From contig NZ_BMSY01000003.1 in the NCBI RefSeq assembly GCF_014649395.1, forward strand, positions 248,001-312,000: a DNA stretch of 64,000 bases. The letters run 5' to 3'. The notes below the pieces were generated by a model, which had not been told where the DNA came from, did not search any database, and was given only the letters and a program-made list of their open reading frames with translations. The stretch comes from Streptomyces aureoverticillatus (GTDB lineage: Bacteria; Actinomycetota; Actinomycetes; Streptomycetales; Streptomycetaceae). This document shows positions 1-8,479 of the stretch, piece after piece. Position 1 is the first letter of the stretch. The number at the start of each line of letters is the position of its first letter. Both the position numbers and the translations under genes were made by a program.

Positions 1-516
1 CTCGGGCTCACGCTCGGACTTGTCGCCCTCGCCGCGGCCGCGATCACCACCGATTCCGCCCCGACCATCGAGTCCTCCGTTCGCGCCATGAAGGTCTTCA
101 CCGACTGGCTCGTACTCCCCCTGGCCTTCCTCACCCTGCTGAGCGGTCTGCTGCTCTCGCTGGGTACGTCCTGGGGCCTCGCGCGGCACCGCTGGGTCTA
201 TACGAAGTTCTGGCTGACCCTGGCCACCACCGTCGCGTCGACCTTCGCGCTGCGTCCGGGGATCAATGACAACGTCGCGACCGTGGCCGCCGGAGAGCCG
301 CTGGCCAGCACGACCGACCTCATCGCCGGACCCATCGTCTCGCTGAGCGCCTACGTCTTCATGACGGTCATCTCGGTCCTCAAGCCCTGGGGTCTGACCA
401 GGCGCGGCCGACGTCTGCGCGCCGCTCACCAGTCCGACCAGAAGCAACTTGGCCAAAAGCAACGTGCTTCTACCCACAAAAAGGTGGACGCCGAGGTCAT
501 GCGTCAGACAGCCTGA
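1..516 (+). CDS. Small integral membrane protein, 5'-truncated by window start
   Basis: The reading frame is open from base 1, so the true start lies outside the window. The visible part has hydrophobic segments at its first residues (LGLTLGLVALAAAA), around WLVLPLAFLTLLSGLLLSLG, and around LIAGPIVSLSAYVFMTVISVL, then a basic, Lys/Arg-rich cytoplasmic tail. This pattern resembles the DUF2269-like small multispanning proteins of actinomycetes, but I cannot confirm the family. The stop is only 5 bases before the next gene, so the two are probably co-transcribed. Function unknown. Confidence 0.7.
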   Translation, partial: LGLTLGLVALAAAAITTDSAPTIESSVRAMKVFTDWLVLPLAFLTLLSGLLLSLGTSWGLARHRWVYTKFWLTLATTVASTFALRPGINDNVATVAAGEPLASTTDLIAGPIVSLSAYVFMTVISVLKPWGLTRRGRRLRAAHQSDQKQLGQKQRASTHKKVDAEVMRQTA

Positions 517-521
517 CCGGC

Positions 522-1400
522 GTGTCGACACCTACCCTCTCCGCACTGCCCATCCGCAGGCTGACTCCCCGCGATCTCGCGGCCTGCGCCGATCTGTCCG
601 AGGACCGCGGCTGGCCCCGCGAGGAACACAAATGGGGCCTGCTGCTCTCGGCCGGAACGGGCTACGGCATCGACGACCCCGACGGCCCCGGCCTGATCGC
701 CGCGTGCGTCGTGACCCAGTACGGCCCCCTTGAAAACCCCGGACTCTCGGCGATCGGCATGGTGCTGGTCGCCGAGCGCCATGCCCGCAAGGGCATCGGG
801 CGCCATCTGATGCGCTACGTCACCGACTCCGCGGGCACCACCCCGCTCACCCTGCACGCGACGCCGAACGGCCGCCCCCTCTACGAACAGCTCGGCTTCA
901 AGACGGTCGGCCGCGCCGAAATGGTCAGCGGCCGTTTCCGGACCGAGGACGCTGCCGACGACACTCCCGGCATCATCACCCGGGCGGCGACCGCGGAGGA
1001 CCTTCCCACCCTCATCAGGCTCGACACCGAGGTCTTCGGCCTGGACCGCACGCACGTGCTCACCCGCCTGCCGGCCTTCACCGACCAGCTCAGGGTCGCG
1101 GAGGCGAACGGCGAGATCATCGGCTACGCGGGCGCGTGGCCGAACATGGACACTCACGTCGTCGGCCCCCTCATCGCTCGTGACACGGAGACGGCGAAAG
1201 CGCTCATCGCCTCGCTCGGCGCCCGCACCGACCGGCCGCTGCGCACCGACATCGACGTACGCCACGAGGCGCTGCTGACCTGGGCGAAGGAGCGCGGCCT
1301 GGAACCTGTCGCCTTCAACGCCGTGATGACGTACGGCATCCAGGAACTGCCCGGCGACTGGACCCGCCGATTCGCGCCGCTGACAGTGGCCGCGGGCTGA
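522..1400 (+). CDS. GNAT-family N-acetyltransferase (292 aa, two-domain)
   Basis: Probable acyl-CoA-dependent N-acetyltransferase of unknown substrate. The N-terminal half carries the GNAT acetyl-CoA loop (ARKGIGRHLM, about residues 91-100) preceded by the beta4 stretch SAIGMVLVAERHA, and a second GNAT-like half follows from about residue 150 (ITRAATAEDLPTLIRL). At 292 aa it is about twice a single GNAT domain, as in tandem GNAT proteins. The GTG start at 522 lies 5 bases after the upstream membrane-protein stop, suggesting translational coupling. A strong hairpin follows the gene. Confidence 0.85.
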   Translation: MSTPTLSALPIRRLTPRDLAACADLSEDRGWPREEHKWGLLLSAGTGYGIDDPDGPGLIAACVVTQYGPLENPGLSAIGMVLVAERHARKGIGRHLMRYVTDSAGTTPLTLHATPNGRPLYEQLGFKTVGRAEMVSGRFRTEDAADDTPGIITRAATAEDLPTLIRLDTEVFGLDRTHVLTRLPAFTDQLRVAEANGEIIGYAGAWPNMDTHVVGPLIARDTETAKALIASLGARTDRPLRTDIDVRHEALLTWAKERGLEPVAFNAVMTYGIQELPGDWTRRFAPLTVAAG

Positions 1401-1448
1401 GCAGCCGCCCACCGCCGGGGCCTCGGCAGGCCCCCGGTCGACGCGTCG

Positions 1449-1501
1449 AAGCCCGCCCCTTCAAGTGCCGTGGTTCTTCTGGCACTTGGAAGGGCGGGCT
1501 T
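1449..1501. terminator. Bidirectional hairpin terminator between convergent genes
   Basis: A 21-bp near-perfect inverted repeat (AAGCCCGCCCCTTCAAGTGC arm, loop of about 11 bases, matching arm ending GGGCGGGCTT). It sits between the + strand acetyltransferase and the - strand HbpS-like gene, as expected for a shared terminator. Confidence 0.8.
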
Positions 1502-1528
1502 CTCTCTTCCGCGGGGTGGCCGACCCGG

Positions 1529-1957
1529 CTACGCGAGGGCCTTCACGGCCGCCGTGGCGAACTCGTGGTCCTGCTCCGGGGCACCGCCGCCGACGCCGAT
1601 CGCGCCGATGAGGCGGCCGTCGCGGTGGACGGGCACGCCGCCCGCGATGAACAGGAGCGGCCGGTCGAGCGCCGTGGGCAGGGTGTGGAACGGACCGCCG
1701 GGCTGCACCGCATCGACAAGGTCGGCGGTCGGTGCGTTCAGTTGGAGCGCGGTGAACGCCTTGCGGGTGCTGGTCTCCCCGGATATCAGCACGGCCCGGT
1801 CGTCGCGCCGGAAGGCCAGGAGGTGACCGCCCGCGTCGAGGACGGTGACGCTGACCGTGACGTCTGCGGCTTCGGCGGCGCGGTGGGCAGCGGCCACGAG
1901 GGTCTCGGCGTCGCTGGTGGTCAGGGGGGTGATGGCGGGGGCGGGGGTGGTGCTCAT
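1529..1957 (-). CDS. GlcG/HbpS family protein (DUF336 fold)
   Basis: A 142-aa protein of the GlcG/HbpS family, whose Streptomyces member HbpS binds heme; other members are small accessory proteins of unknown ligand. Family signatures are seen in VLDAGGHLLAFRR, the STRKAFTA segment and the glycine-rich C-terminal GAIGVGGG. No signal peptide is visible, unlike secreted HbpS, so it is probably cytoplasmic. The start has a good Shine-Dalgarno (AAAGGAG). It lies 23 bases after the MFS exporter stop on the same strand and is probably in one transcript with it. Confidence 0.8.
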   Translation of the reverse strand: MSTTPAPAITPLTTSDAETLVAAAHRAAEAADVTVSVTVLDAGGHLLAFRRDDRAVLISGETSTRKAFTALQLNAPTADLVDAVQPGGPFHTLPTALDRPLLFIAGGVPVHRDGRLIGAIGVGGGAPEQDHEFATAAVKALA

Positions 1958-1980
1958 GAGGGTTTCTCCTTTGGAAGTGG

Positions 1981-3192
1981 TCAGTGGTGCGCGGGCACCG
2001 GGATCTCGGTCGTGGGCGCGGCGCCGGCGACGACCTTGCTGGGGGCGGTGGACCGGCGCTCCAGGTAGGCCGAGAGGACGGCCAGGCCGAGGGCGGAACC
2101 GGCGAGCACGGCACCCACCCAGTTCGGGGCGGTGTAGCCGAGGCCGGCGGAGATCACGACCCCGCCGAGCCAGGCCGCGAGCGCGTTGCCCAGGTTGAAG
2201 GCGCCGATGTTGGCGGCGGACGCGAGCGTCGGCGCCGCCGAGGCCTGGTCGAGGACCCGCTTCTGCAACGGCGGCACGGTGGCGAAGCCGAGCGCGCCGA
2301 TCAGCGTGACGGTGACGGCGGCCGCGACCTTGTTGTGCGCGGTGACCGTGAACAGGGCGAGCACGACGGCGAGGGAGCCCAGCGAGATGAACAGCATCGG
2401 CATCAGGGCGCGGTCGGCGAACTTGCCGCCGATCAGGTTGCCGCCGACCATGCCGAGGCCGAAGAGGACGAGGAGCCAGGTCACGGAGGAGTCCGCGTAG
2501 CCCGCGACGTCCGTCATCATCGGCGTGATGTAGGTGATGGCCGCGAAGACGCCGCCGAAGCCGAGGACGGTCATCGCCATGGCGAGGAGCACTTGGACGT
2601 TGCGGAAGGCACCGACCTCGTCGCGCAGGCGTACGCCTTCGGGCTTGGGCAGGTCCGGCACGAGCTTGGCGACTCCGGCGAGGCCGATCACGCCGAGGGC
2701 GGCGACGATGACGAAGGTGATGCGCCAGCCGATCGCCTGGCCGACGAACGTGCCGAGCGGCACACCGACCACATTGGCCACGGTCAGGCCCGTGAACATC
2801 ATGGCGATCGCGCCCGCCTTCTTCTCCGGGGCGACCAGCTCGGCCGCGACGACCGAACCGATGCCGAAGAAGGCGCCGTGGGCGAGCGAGGCGACGACTC
2901 GTCCGGCGAGCATCACACCGAAGACCGGGGCCACGGCGGAGAGCAGATTGCCCGCGATGAACAGCCCCATCAGAAGCATCAGCATCCGCTTGCGGGAGAT
3001 CCGCTGGCCGAGGACCGTCATGAGCGGGGCGCCGACGACGACGCCGAGGGCATAGCCGGTGACGAGCAGACCGGCGGTGGGGATGGAGACGTCGAAGTCA
3101 CCCGCGACCTCGGGAAGCAGTCCCATGATGACGAACTCGGTGGTCCCGATTCCGAAGGCCCCGATCGCGAGGGCCAGAAGCGCGAGAGGCAT
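1981..3192 (-). CDS. MFS drug/sugar efflux permease (DHA1/AraJ-CmlR-like)
   Basis: A 403-aa, about 12-helix major facilitator exporter. The N-terminus MPLALLALAIGAFGIGTTEF is typical of the AraJ/Cmx-type DHA1 proteins, and the loop 2-3 signature GQRISRKRML is present. The ATG at 3192 is chosen because it has GGAAGG 7 bases upstream and starts at the first helix; upstream in-frame residues are not membrane-like. It is transcribed divergently from a MarR gene, which suggests MarR control. The substrate cannot be told; many relatives export chloramphenicol-like drugs or arabinose. Confidence 0.88.
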   Translation of the reverse strand: MPLALLALAIGAFGIGTTEFVIMGLLPEVAGDFDVSIPTAGLLVTGYALGVVVGAPLMTVLGQRISRKRMLMLLMGLFIAGNLLSAVAPVFGVMLAGRVVASLAHGAFFGIGSVVAAELVAPEKKAGAIAMMFTGLTVANVVGVPLGTFVGQAIGWRITFVIVAALGVIGLAGVAKLVPDLPKPEGVRLRDEVGAFRNVQVLLAMAMTVLGFGGVFAAITYITPMMTDVAGYADSSVTWLLVLFGLGMVGGNLIGGKFADRALMPMLFISLGSLAVVLALFTVTAHNKVAAAVTVTLIGALGFATVPPLQKRVLDQASAAPTLASAANIGAFNLGNALAAWLGGVVISAGLGYTAPNWVGAVLAGSALGLAVLSAYLERRSTAPSKVVAGAAPTTEIPVPAHH

Positions 3193-3436
3193 GGCGATAC
3201 CTTCCAGACGATTGCAGGTGCGCTTAACGTGCGTCCACAATAGTTGCACACGCGGGATATTTGCAAGCGCCGGATATTGCGTAGGTGGACTATCCTGGAC
3301 GGAGCCGCTCGGATACACGGCCGGACACGACCGGACACGACGGCCGCCGCACAGAACGCGGCACGGAGCGCGGCAGAACGCGGCCGCTCAGGGCCCAGGG
3401 AAGACGTCAGGGACGCCGGAAGACGGAGGAACGGTC
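3193..3436. promoter_or_regulatory. Divergent MFS/marR promoter region with repeated ATAxTTGCA motifs
   Basis: Between the divergent exporter and MarR genes there are three spaced copies of a motif: ATAGTTGCA at 3240-3248, ATATTTGCA at 3257-3265 and ATATTGC at 3274-3280, about 16-17 bp apart. A further TTGCA occurs at 3212. MarR proteins usually bind short AT-rich repeats in such divergent regions, so these are candidate operator half-sites. The rest of the region is GC-rich with no other signal. Confidence 0.45.
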
Positions 3437-3895
3437 ATGACAGCGACAGACCCGGCACTCACCGCCCTCGCCCAGGGCTGGTGCGCGCTCTCCCTGCTCC
3501 ACGGGAAGATCGAGGCCCATGTCGAGCGGGCCCTCCAGGCCAAGCACGGCCTGAGTGTGCGGGAGTACAGCCTGCTCGACGTACTCAACCGCCAGCACGA
3601 CGGGGAAGGCGGGCATCTGCAGATGAAGCAGGTCGCCGACGCCGTCGTCCTCAGCCAGAGCGCCACCACACGCCTGGTGACCCGCCTCGAGGAGCGCGGC
3701 CTCCTGTCGCGCTACCTGTGCCCCACCGACCGGCGCGGCATCTACACGGACGTCAGCGAGCGCGGGGCCAAGCTCCTCGCCGAGGCGCGCCCCACCAATG
3801 ACACGGCGCTGCGCGAGGCCCTGGACGAGGCCGCCAAGAACCCCGAGCTCGCCCCGCTGGTCAAGGCGGTCGAGGCGGTCCGCACACCCGCGTAG
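3437..3895 (+). CDS. MarR-family transcriptional regulator
   Basis: A 152-aa winged-helix repressor. The region MKQVADAVVLSQSATTRLVT is the helix-turn-helix and LEERGLLSRYLCPTDRRGIY is the wing with its conserved D-R-R. The ATG at 3437 is preceded by GGAGGAACGGTC. Longer in-frame reading upstream would run into the divergent promoter and is rejected. It probably represses itself and the exporter on the opposite strand; the ligand is unknown. Confidence 0.9.
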   Translation: MTATDPALTALAQGWCALSLLHGKIEAHVERALQAKHGLSVREYSLLDVLNRQHDGEGGHLQMKQVADAVVLSQSATTRLVTRLEERGLLSRYLCPTDRRGIYTDVSERGAKLLAEARPTNDTALREALDEAAKNPELAPLVKAVEAVRTPA

Positions 3896-3955
3896 CGGTC
3901 CGCGCCCCCACATAGCGGGCCGTACGACCGGCTCGGGGCCGCATAGGCTGCGGCC

Positions 3956-4408
3956 ATGGGAGATCTTGAGATACGACCCGCCACAGCCGATGACATCCCT
4001 GCGATCGTGGCGATGCTCGCCCACGACCCCTTGGGCGCCCAGCGGGAGTCTCCGGACGACCTCTCGCCCTATCTGCCGGCGTTCGAGCGGCTCGCCGCGG
4101 ACCCCAACCAGCATCTGGTCGTCGCCGTACGCGAAGGCCGCGTGGTGGGCACGCTCCAGCTGACGATCGTGCCGGGGCTCTCGCGGAAGGGCGCGACGCG
4201 GTCGATCATCGAAGCGGTTCGCGTGCACGCGGACGAGCGGGGCAGCGGGCTCGGCACCCGCTTCATCGAGTGGGCCGTCGACGAGTCCCGGCGCCAGGGC
4301 TGCCAGCTCGTGCAACTGACATCCGACGTGAAGCGTACGGACGCGCACCGCTTCTACGAGCGTCTCGGGTTCACCGCCTCGCACGTGGGCTTCAAGATGC
4401 AGCTCTGA
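3956..4408 (+). CDS. GNAT-family N-acetyltransferase
   Basis: A compact 150-aa single-domain GNAT. The acetyl-CoA-binding loop is DERGSGLGTRFIEWAV (about residues 93-108), followed by the typical C-terminal DAHRFYERLGF. The start MGDLEIRPATADD is standard for the family. Substrate unknown. The gene ends about 75 bases before a perfect palindrome carrying a parS site. Confidence 0.88.
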   Translation: MGDLEIRPATADDIPAIVAMLAHDPLGAQRESPDDLSPYLPAFERLAADPNQHLVVAVREGRVVGTLQLTIVPGLSRKGATRSIIEAVRVHADERGSGLGTRFIEWAVDESRRQGCQLVQLTSDVKRTDAHRFYERLGFTASHVGFKMQL

Positions 4409-4484
4409 CCGTTCTGAACGATCTGACCGAGCGAGGCTCGCAGGCCGTGGCTGCGAGGCGGTCGGCGCTGGAGTGTCCCGGTTG

Positions 4485-4522
4485 CCGGGGTGTCCCGTTT
4501 CACGTGAAACGGGACACCCCGG
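4485..4522. terminator. 38-bp perfect palindrome with parS at its centre
   Basis: The arms are perfectly complementary with no unpaired loop; the centre is GTTTCACGTGAAAC. It lies between the converging acetyltransferase and beta-lactamase-like genes, where a terminator is expected. Whether the transcript hairpin terminates is inference. Confidence 0.55.
4497..4510. other. parS centromere site
   Basis: Perfect GTTTCACGTGAAAC, the ParB-binding parS sequence of Streptomyces. Intergenic. Confidence 0.93.
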
Positions 4523-4562
4523 GCCTATGGCCTATGGCGTCCGGCCACCGGCCACCGGCCAC

Positions 4563-5936
4563 CTAAGCGAGTCCCCGCCACCCCTCCGGGTCCACTCCAC
4601 CCGGCACCGGCGCCGCCTCGTCGTACGGCTCGCGGGTGAAGACGAACGACGCCAGGTCGAGATGGCTCACCGAGCCGTCTGCCCGGCGCACTGCCTCCAG
4701 CCGCTCACCCGCGAAGTATCCGTCGAGCCCCGTCCACGTCCCGTCCCCGTTGGGCCGGAACCGTGACCCGCGCCCCGTCCCCGACAGCGGCCCCAACTCG
4801 ACCGCGCCCTCGGCCGCGAGGCGCAGCACGTACGCGCCCGTCCCCCAGTACCAGGGCCCCGCCAGCTCCAGCACCGACTGGTCGACCTCCGGCAGCGGCC
4901 GCCACGGCTCGGGAATGCGCGGCTCGGCCTCCGCCACGATCTGCAGGAGCTCCGCGGCCACCGAAGCCACCGGCGGCCCGGATGTGCAGTTGGCCAGAGT
5001 GACCGCCGCCAACCCGTCCTTCTCGCTGGTCCACAGCGACGCGAGGAATCCGGGCAGGGAGCCCGAGTGACCGGCCAGCGTGTATCCCTTCCCGCCGACC
5101 AGAACGACTCCCAGCCCGTACGTCATCTCCCACTCTCCGGGCTCCGCGGGTGCCGCCGGCCTCTTCATCTCGCGGACCGAGTCCACGCCGAGCACCCGGT
5201 CGTCGCCCTCCATCAGGAAGACGGCGAAACGCGCCAAGTCAGCCGCTGTGGACCACAGTTGACCGGCCGGAGCCATCAGGCCCAGATCCTCGGCGGGTTC
5301 CGGCAGCAGCACATCCGCCCAGGGGTGCACCGCCCAGGCACCGGCGTGCGGGGCCTGCGGCTGCCCGCTGGTACGGCGCATACCGAGCGGTTCCAGGACC
5401 TCACGGCGCAGGACGTCCTCCCACGGCTCACCGCGCACCGCCTCAATCAGTGAACCGAGCAGCGTATAGCCGGGGTTGGAGTAGTGGTGCCGCCGTCCGA
5501 CGGGGTGCTTGAAGGGCTGCTCGCCGAGCACATCACGCAGTTCCGGGCGCAGCGACGCCGAGCTGCGCTCCCACCACTCACCCGGAGTCTCCGCTCCCAA
5601 CCCGCCCGTGTGCGCGAGGAGTTCCGCGATCGTGACCTCGCCCACGCCGGTGCCCGGCAGGTGCTTCTCCAGCGGGTCCGTGAGATCGAGCAGGCCCTCG
5701 TCACGCAAGCGCATCACGAGGACCGCGGTGAACGTCTTGGTGATCGATCCGATGCGGTACTGAACGTTCTCGTCGGGCGCGTGGCCTGCCACTGAGGTGC
5801 GGGCTCCGGTCCACACCAGCTCGCCGTCACGGACGACCGCGGCGACCAGTGAGGGCGCTCGTCCCTCCGTCTGGGCGGTGGCGATGCGATGGGTCAGGGA
5901 CCGGCGCGTGCTGGGAAGCAGCTCTTCATGACTCAT
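4563..5936 (-). CDS. Serine beta-lactamase-like hydrolase (class C/PBP4* family)
   Basis: A 457-aa serine hydrolase of the beta-lactamase-related family. The SxxK motif is SITK in YRIGSITKTF (about residues 64-67), and the YxN motif is YSN in HHYSNPGYTLLG. A C-terminal domain of about 120 residues follows the catalytic domain, as in other DD-peptidase/esterase-type members. No signal peptide or membrane helix is seen, so a cytoplasmic esterase or peptidase role is more likely than antibiotic resistance. The gene stands alone on its strand between two parS palindromes. Confidence 0.85.
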   Translation of the reverse strand: MSHEELLPSTRRSLTHRIATAQTEGRAPSLVAAVVRDGELVWTGARTSVAGHAPDENVQYRIGSITKTFTAVLVMRLRDEGLLDLTDPLEKHLPGTGVGEVTIAELLAHTGGLGAETPGEWWERSSASLRPELRDVLGEQPFKHPVGRRHHYSNPGYTLLGSLIEAVRGEPWEDVLRREVLEPLGMRRTSGQPQAPHAGAWAVHPWADVLLPEPAEDLGLMAPAGQLWSTAADLARFAVFLMEGDDRVLGVDSVREMKRPAAPAEPGEWEMTYGLGVVLVGGKGYTLAGHSGSLPGFLASLWTSEKDGLAAVTLANCTSGPPVASVAAELLQIVAEAEPRIPEPWRPLPEVDQSVLELAGPWYWGTGAYVLRLAAEGAVELGPLSGTGRGSRFRPNGDGTWTGLDGYFAGERLEAVRRADGSVSHLDLASFVFTREPYDEAAPVPGGVDPEGWRGLA

Positions 5937-6002
5937 GGGGCCAGTTCATACGGGTGGATGCCGTGCGTCGAGCGAATTCCGATATCCGACGCCCTGACCT
6001 GC

Positions 6003-6028
6003 CGAGGTGTTTCACGTGAAACACCTCG
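6003..6028. other. 26-bp perfect palindrome containing parS (6009-6022)
   Basis: GTTTCACGTGAAAC at 6009-6022 is a perfect parS, extended by complementary flanks (CGAGGT / ACCTCG). It lies between the end of the alpha/beta hydrolase gene and the start of the beta-lactamase-like gene, both on the - strand. Confidence 0.92.
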
Positions 6029-6077
6029 CCGTGCACGTGTCCGACACCGACGCGACGTCACAGCGGACTCGCCCGCG

Positions 6078-6857
6078 TCACAACTCGTCGAGGAAGTCCC
6101 GGACCACGGCGGCGAATCCCTCCGGGTCGGTCTCGTGGACGGTGTGGCCGGTCGAGAGTTCGACGAGTCGCGCACCGGAGCGCCGCTCGACCATCTCCTT
6201 GGCACACCGCCGACTGAGGACATTGCTGTGGGTGCCGTGGATCAGAAGCGCGGAACAGTCGCCGGTGAGCCAGTCGCCCCAGTGGTCGCCGTTGAGCTGT
6301 CGCTGGGAGGCGACCATGTCCTCCGGTTCGAAAACCAGCCCCCAGCCGTCCGCGTACTCGCGGACAGCGTCCGTGAGGTACCGGGCCGAACCACCCAGCG
6401 CTTCGATCAGGACGGCTCGCGTGGGCGCACGGTCGGGCCAGGACAGGCAGAAGGAGAGGTCGTCGTCGACCTCGGCACCGACGTCCTCGATGACGAGCGC
6501 TCTGACACGTCCCGGATACCAAGCGGCGAGCTGATACGCGTTGACGCCGCCGAGCGAGTGGCCCAGCACCACGGCGTCCGTGACACCGAAGTGATCGAGG
6601 ACCGCTGCGGCGTCCCCGACATAGCCGTCACGGGAGTAGTCCGCGGTCCGCTCCGACTCACCGTGGCCCCGCTGATCGGGGGCGATCACCCGCCAGTCCG
6701 AGCCGAGTTCACGCGCCAGCCGCGTGAACGTACGCCCTTCTCCGAAGTGGCCGTGCAGGGCGAGCAGCGGCCGCCCGTGGCCTCCGAAGTCGAGGCAGGA
6801 AAGGCGGCGGCCGTCGATGCTCACGCTGTGCCGGATTGGTTTCTCCACGCCGGTCAC
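6078..6857 (-). CDS. Alpha/beta hydrolase
   Basis: About 259 aa with the alpha/beta-hydrolase fold. The oxyanion region is LALHGHFGEG, the nucleophile elbow is GHSLGG, and the catalytic His lies in STGHTVHE near the C-terminus. Substrate unknown; esterase, lactonase or haloperoxidase-like activities are all possible. The GTG start at 6857 (VTGVEKPIRHSV) fits where homology would begin, but its Shine-Dalgarno is poor. An ATG at 6920 overlapping the end of the WYL regulator gene is the alternative. It is probably co-transcribed with that regulator. Confidence 0.8.
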   Translation of the reverse strand: MTGVEKPIRHSVSIDGRRLSCLDFGGHGRPLLALHGHFGEGRTFTRLARELGSDWRVIAPDQRGHGESERTADYSRDGYVGDAAAVLDHFGVTDAVVLGHSLGGVNAYQLAAWYPGRVRALVIEDVGAEVDDDLSFCLSWPDRAPTRAVLIEALGGSARYLTDAVREYADGWGLVFEPEDMVASQRQLNGDHWGDWLTGDCSALLIHGTHSNVLSRRCAKEMVERRSGARLVELSTGHTVHETDPEGFAAVVRDFLDEL

Positions 6858-6900
6858 TCTGACAGGGGGCCGAAGGCGACGACTCTCAGGATGGCCCTCC

Positions 6901-7878
6901 TCAGCAGGATGACCCTCCATAGCAGGCGGCGATCGCGGCCGCGCGGTCGCGCAGGGAGGTGCGCAGCCACTCCGGGGCCAGGACCTCCGCGTTCGTGGCG
7001 AGCTGCCACAGCGCCCATTCGGCATGTCTCGAGTCCTGGAAGGTCACCTCCAGCCGCAGCCGGCCGTCCGCGTCGGCTTCCTCCGCGAGGACGGCCAGCG
7101 CGGTGCCCACCAGGTCCTGGCGCCGCGCCGGGTCCACCCGTACCAGCACGGCGACTTGGTCGCCGCCGGTCCGGAACTGCGTGCTGCGTTCCTGCCAGGC
7201 CCGGTCCAGATCGACCCGGTCCGGTCGCTGCGCCGGTTCGGCGAGTTCCTCGGCGGCCGAGATCCGGGACAGCCGGTAGGTGCGGTCCGCGCCGGACCTC
7301 GTGGCCAGCAAGTAGCCCTGGCCGCGCACGGTGACCAGGCCGATCGGGTCGACGGTCCGCCACTTCGGGGTCTGGTCCACGGCGGCGTAGCGGATGCGCA
7401 GCTTGTGTCCGGCGAACACCGCGCCCCGGACCTCGGCCACGATCGTGTCAGGCACCTCCTCGGCGACCAGCCGACGCGAGAGGAGGTCGGTCTCCGGGTC
7501 GATGAGCAGGCGCTGAACGGCTCCGGCCGCGGTGGCCCGATGGCTTTCGGGCAGCGCGTCGACCACCTTGCGCATGGCCGAGGCGAGCGCCGCGCCGAGG
7601 CCGAATGTCTGCGCGCCGCGCCGCGATCCGGCGACCAGCAGGGCAAGTGCCTCGTCGTGGTTCAGTCCGGTGAGCTCGGTCTGGAAACCGGGCAGCAAGG
7701 CGAACCCGCCGTGCCGACCGCGTTCTGCGTAGACCGGGACGCCGGCTGCGGACAGCGCCTCGATGTCGCGCAGCACGGTGCGGGTGGACACCTCCAGCTC
7801 GCGGGCGAGCGCCGTCGCCGACAGCCGACCGTGCTGCCGCAGCAGCAGCACCAGCGATACCAACCGGTCGGCGCGCAT
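6901..7878 (-). CDS. WYL-domain (YafY-type) transcriptional regulator
   Basis: A 325-aa regulator with an N-terminal HTH (MRADRLVSLVLLLRQHGRLSATALARELEVSTRTVLRDIEAL, given here only as position 1-43) whose key segment is EVSTRTVLRDIEAL, and a C-terminal WYL sensor region (about residues 135-215; KLRIRYAA ... VDPIGLVTVRGQGYLLA). WYL proteins sense small ligands or nucleic acids. It is divergent from the SnoaL-like gene, with an inverted repeat between them, so it probably controls that gene and itself. Confidence 0.9.
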   Translation of the reverse strand: MRADRLVSLVLLLRQHGRLSATALARELEVSTRTVLRDIEALSAAGVPVYAERGRHGGFALLPGFQTELTGLNHDEALALLVAGSRRGAQTFGLGAALASAMRKVVDALPESHRATAAGAVQRLLIDPETDLLSRRLVAEEVPDTIVAEVRGAVFAGHKLRIRYAAVDQTPKWRTVDPIGLVTVRGQGYLLATRSGADRTYRLSRISAAEELAEPAQRPDRVDLDRAWQERSTQFRTGGDQVAVLVRVDPARRQDLVGTALAVLAEEADADGRLRLEVTFQDSRHAEWALWQLATNAEVLAPEWLRTSLRDRAAAIAACYGGSSC

Positions 7879-7893
7879 GGGAAAACGCTACCT

Positions 7894-7922
7894 GAATACG
7901 TGACACAGGGTGTCGTGTATTC
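7894..7922. promoter_or_regulatory. Candidate operator between WYL regulator and SnoaL-like gene
   Basis: A 29-bp imperfect inverted repeat: GAATACGTGACAC, 3-base centre, GTGTCGTGTATTC (11 of 13 positions pair). It lies 16 bp from the regulator start and 19 bp from the SnoaL-like start, so one protein bound here could control both directions. Confidence 0.6.
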
Positions 7923-7940
7923 ATTGGGAGGCTTATCGGC

Positions 7941-8294
7941 ATGACAAACAAGGAAGTGGCCACCGAGCCGAACGACCTGGGCAGGTTCTTCATCGAGCGC
8001 GCCAACGCGGGCGATGTCGACGGGCTGGTGGCGTTGTACGAGCCGAACGCCGTGCTGGCGTTCCCACCGGGCAACCTCGCGACCGGACATGCGGAGATCC
8101 GCAAAGTGTACGAGCAGTTCGTCGCGGCCGCGCCGGTGCTCTCGCCGGGCAGGCAGCACCCGGCGCTGGTGACCGGCGACCTGGCACTGACCGCGGCCAC
8201 GCTGACCAACGGTGACGTGACCGTCGAGGTCGCCCGTCGCCAGCCGGACGGATCGTGGCTGTGGGCCGCGGACCAGCCGACACTCGCGCCGTAG
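7941..8294 (+). CDS. SnoaL/NTF2-like protein
   Basis: A 117-aa protein of the NTF2/SnoaL-like superfamily (YybH-type). Typical features are the N-terminal FFIERANAGDVDGLVALYEPNAVL and the C-terminal RRQPDGSWLWAADQP. These are cone-shaped small-molecule binding or isomerase proteins; the ligand is unknown. It starts with ATG after GGGAGG and is divergent from the WYL regulator, its likely controller. A hairpin terminator follows. Confidence 0.85.
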   Translation: MTNKEVATEPNDLGRFFIERANAGDVDGLVALYEPNAVLAFPPGNLATGHAEIRKVYEQFVAAAPVLSPGRQHPALVTGDLALTAATLTNGDVTVEVARRQPDGSWLWAADQPTLAP

Positions 8295-8299
8295 CGGGA

Positions 8300-8333
8300 C
8301 GGCGGTGGGCCGGCACGACCGAGCCCACCGCCG
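8300..8333. terminator. Hairpin terminator
   Basis: An 11-bp perfect stem (CGGCGGTGGGC / GCCCACCGCCG) with a 12-base loop, immediately after the SnoaL-like stop and before the converging dnaB gene. Confidence 0.7.
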
Positions 8334-8479
8334 CTCCGCGGCGTACGGACGTGCGGCGCACGCGCCGCACCGCGTTCGGCGAGTGCCTCAAACACGGACT
8401 TGGCGTCCCACTACGCCACCGAGCCGAACCGGCAGCGGACCCTCGCCCGGTGAGCTTCCCGTAACGCTCAAACCCACTG

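Noticed and set aside
504..1412. A 302-codon frame antisense to the first acetyltransferase
   Set aside because: Shadow of the GNAT gene, which has clear motifs and coupling to the gene before it.
4543..4562. Short tandem ccggccacc repeat
   Set aside because: Only about two to three copies in GC-rich DNA; expected by chance and without gene context.
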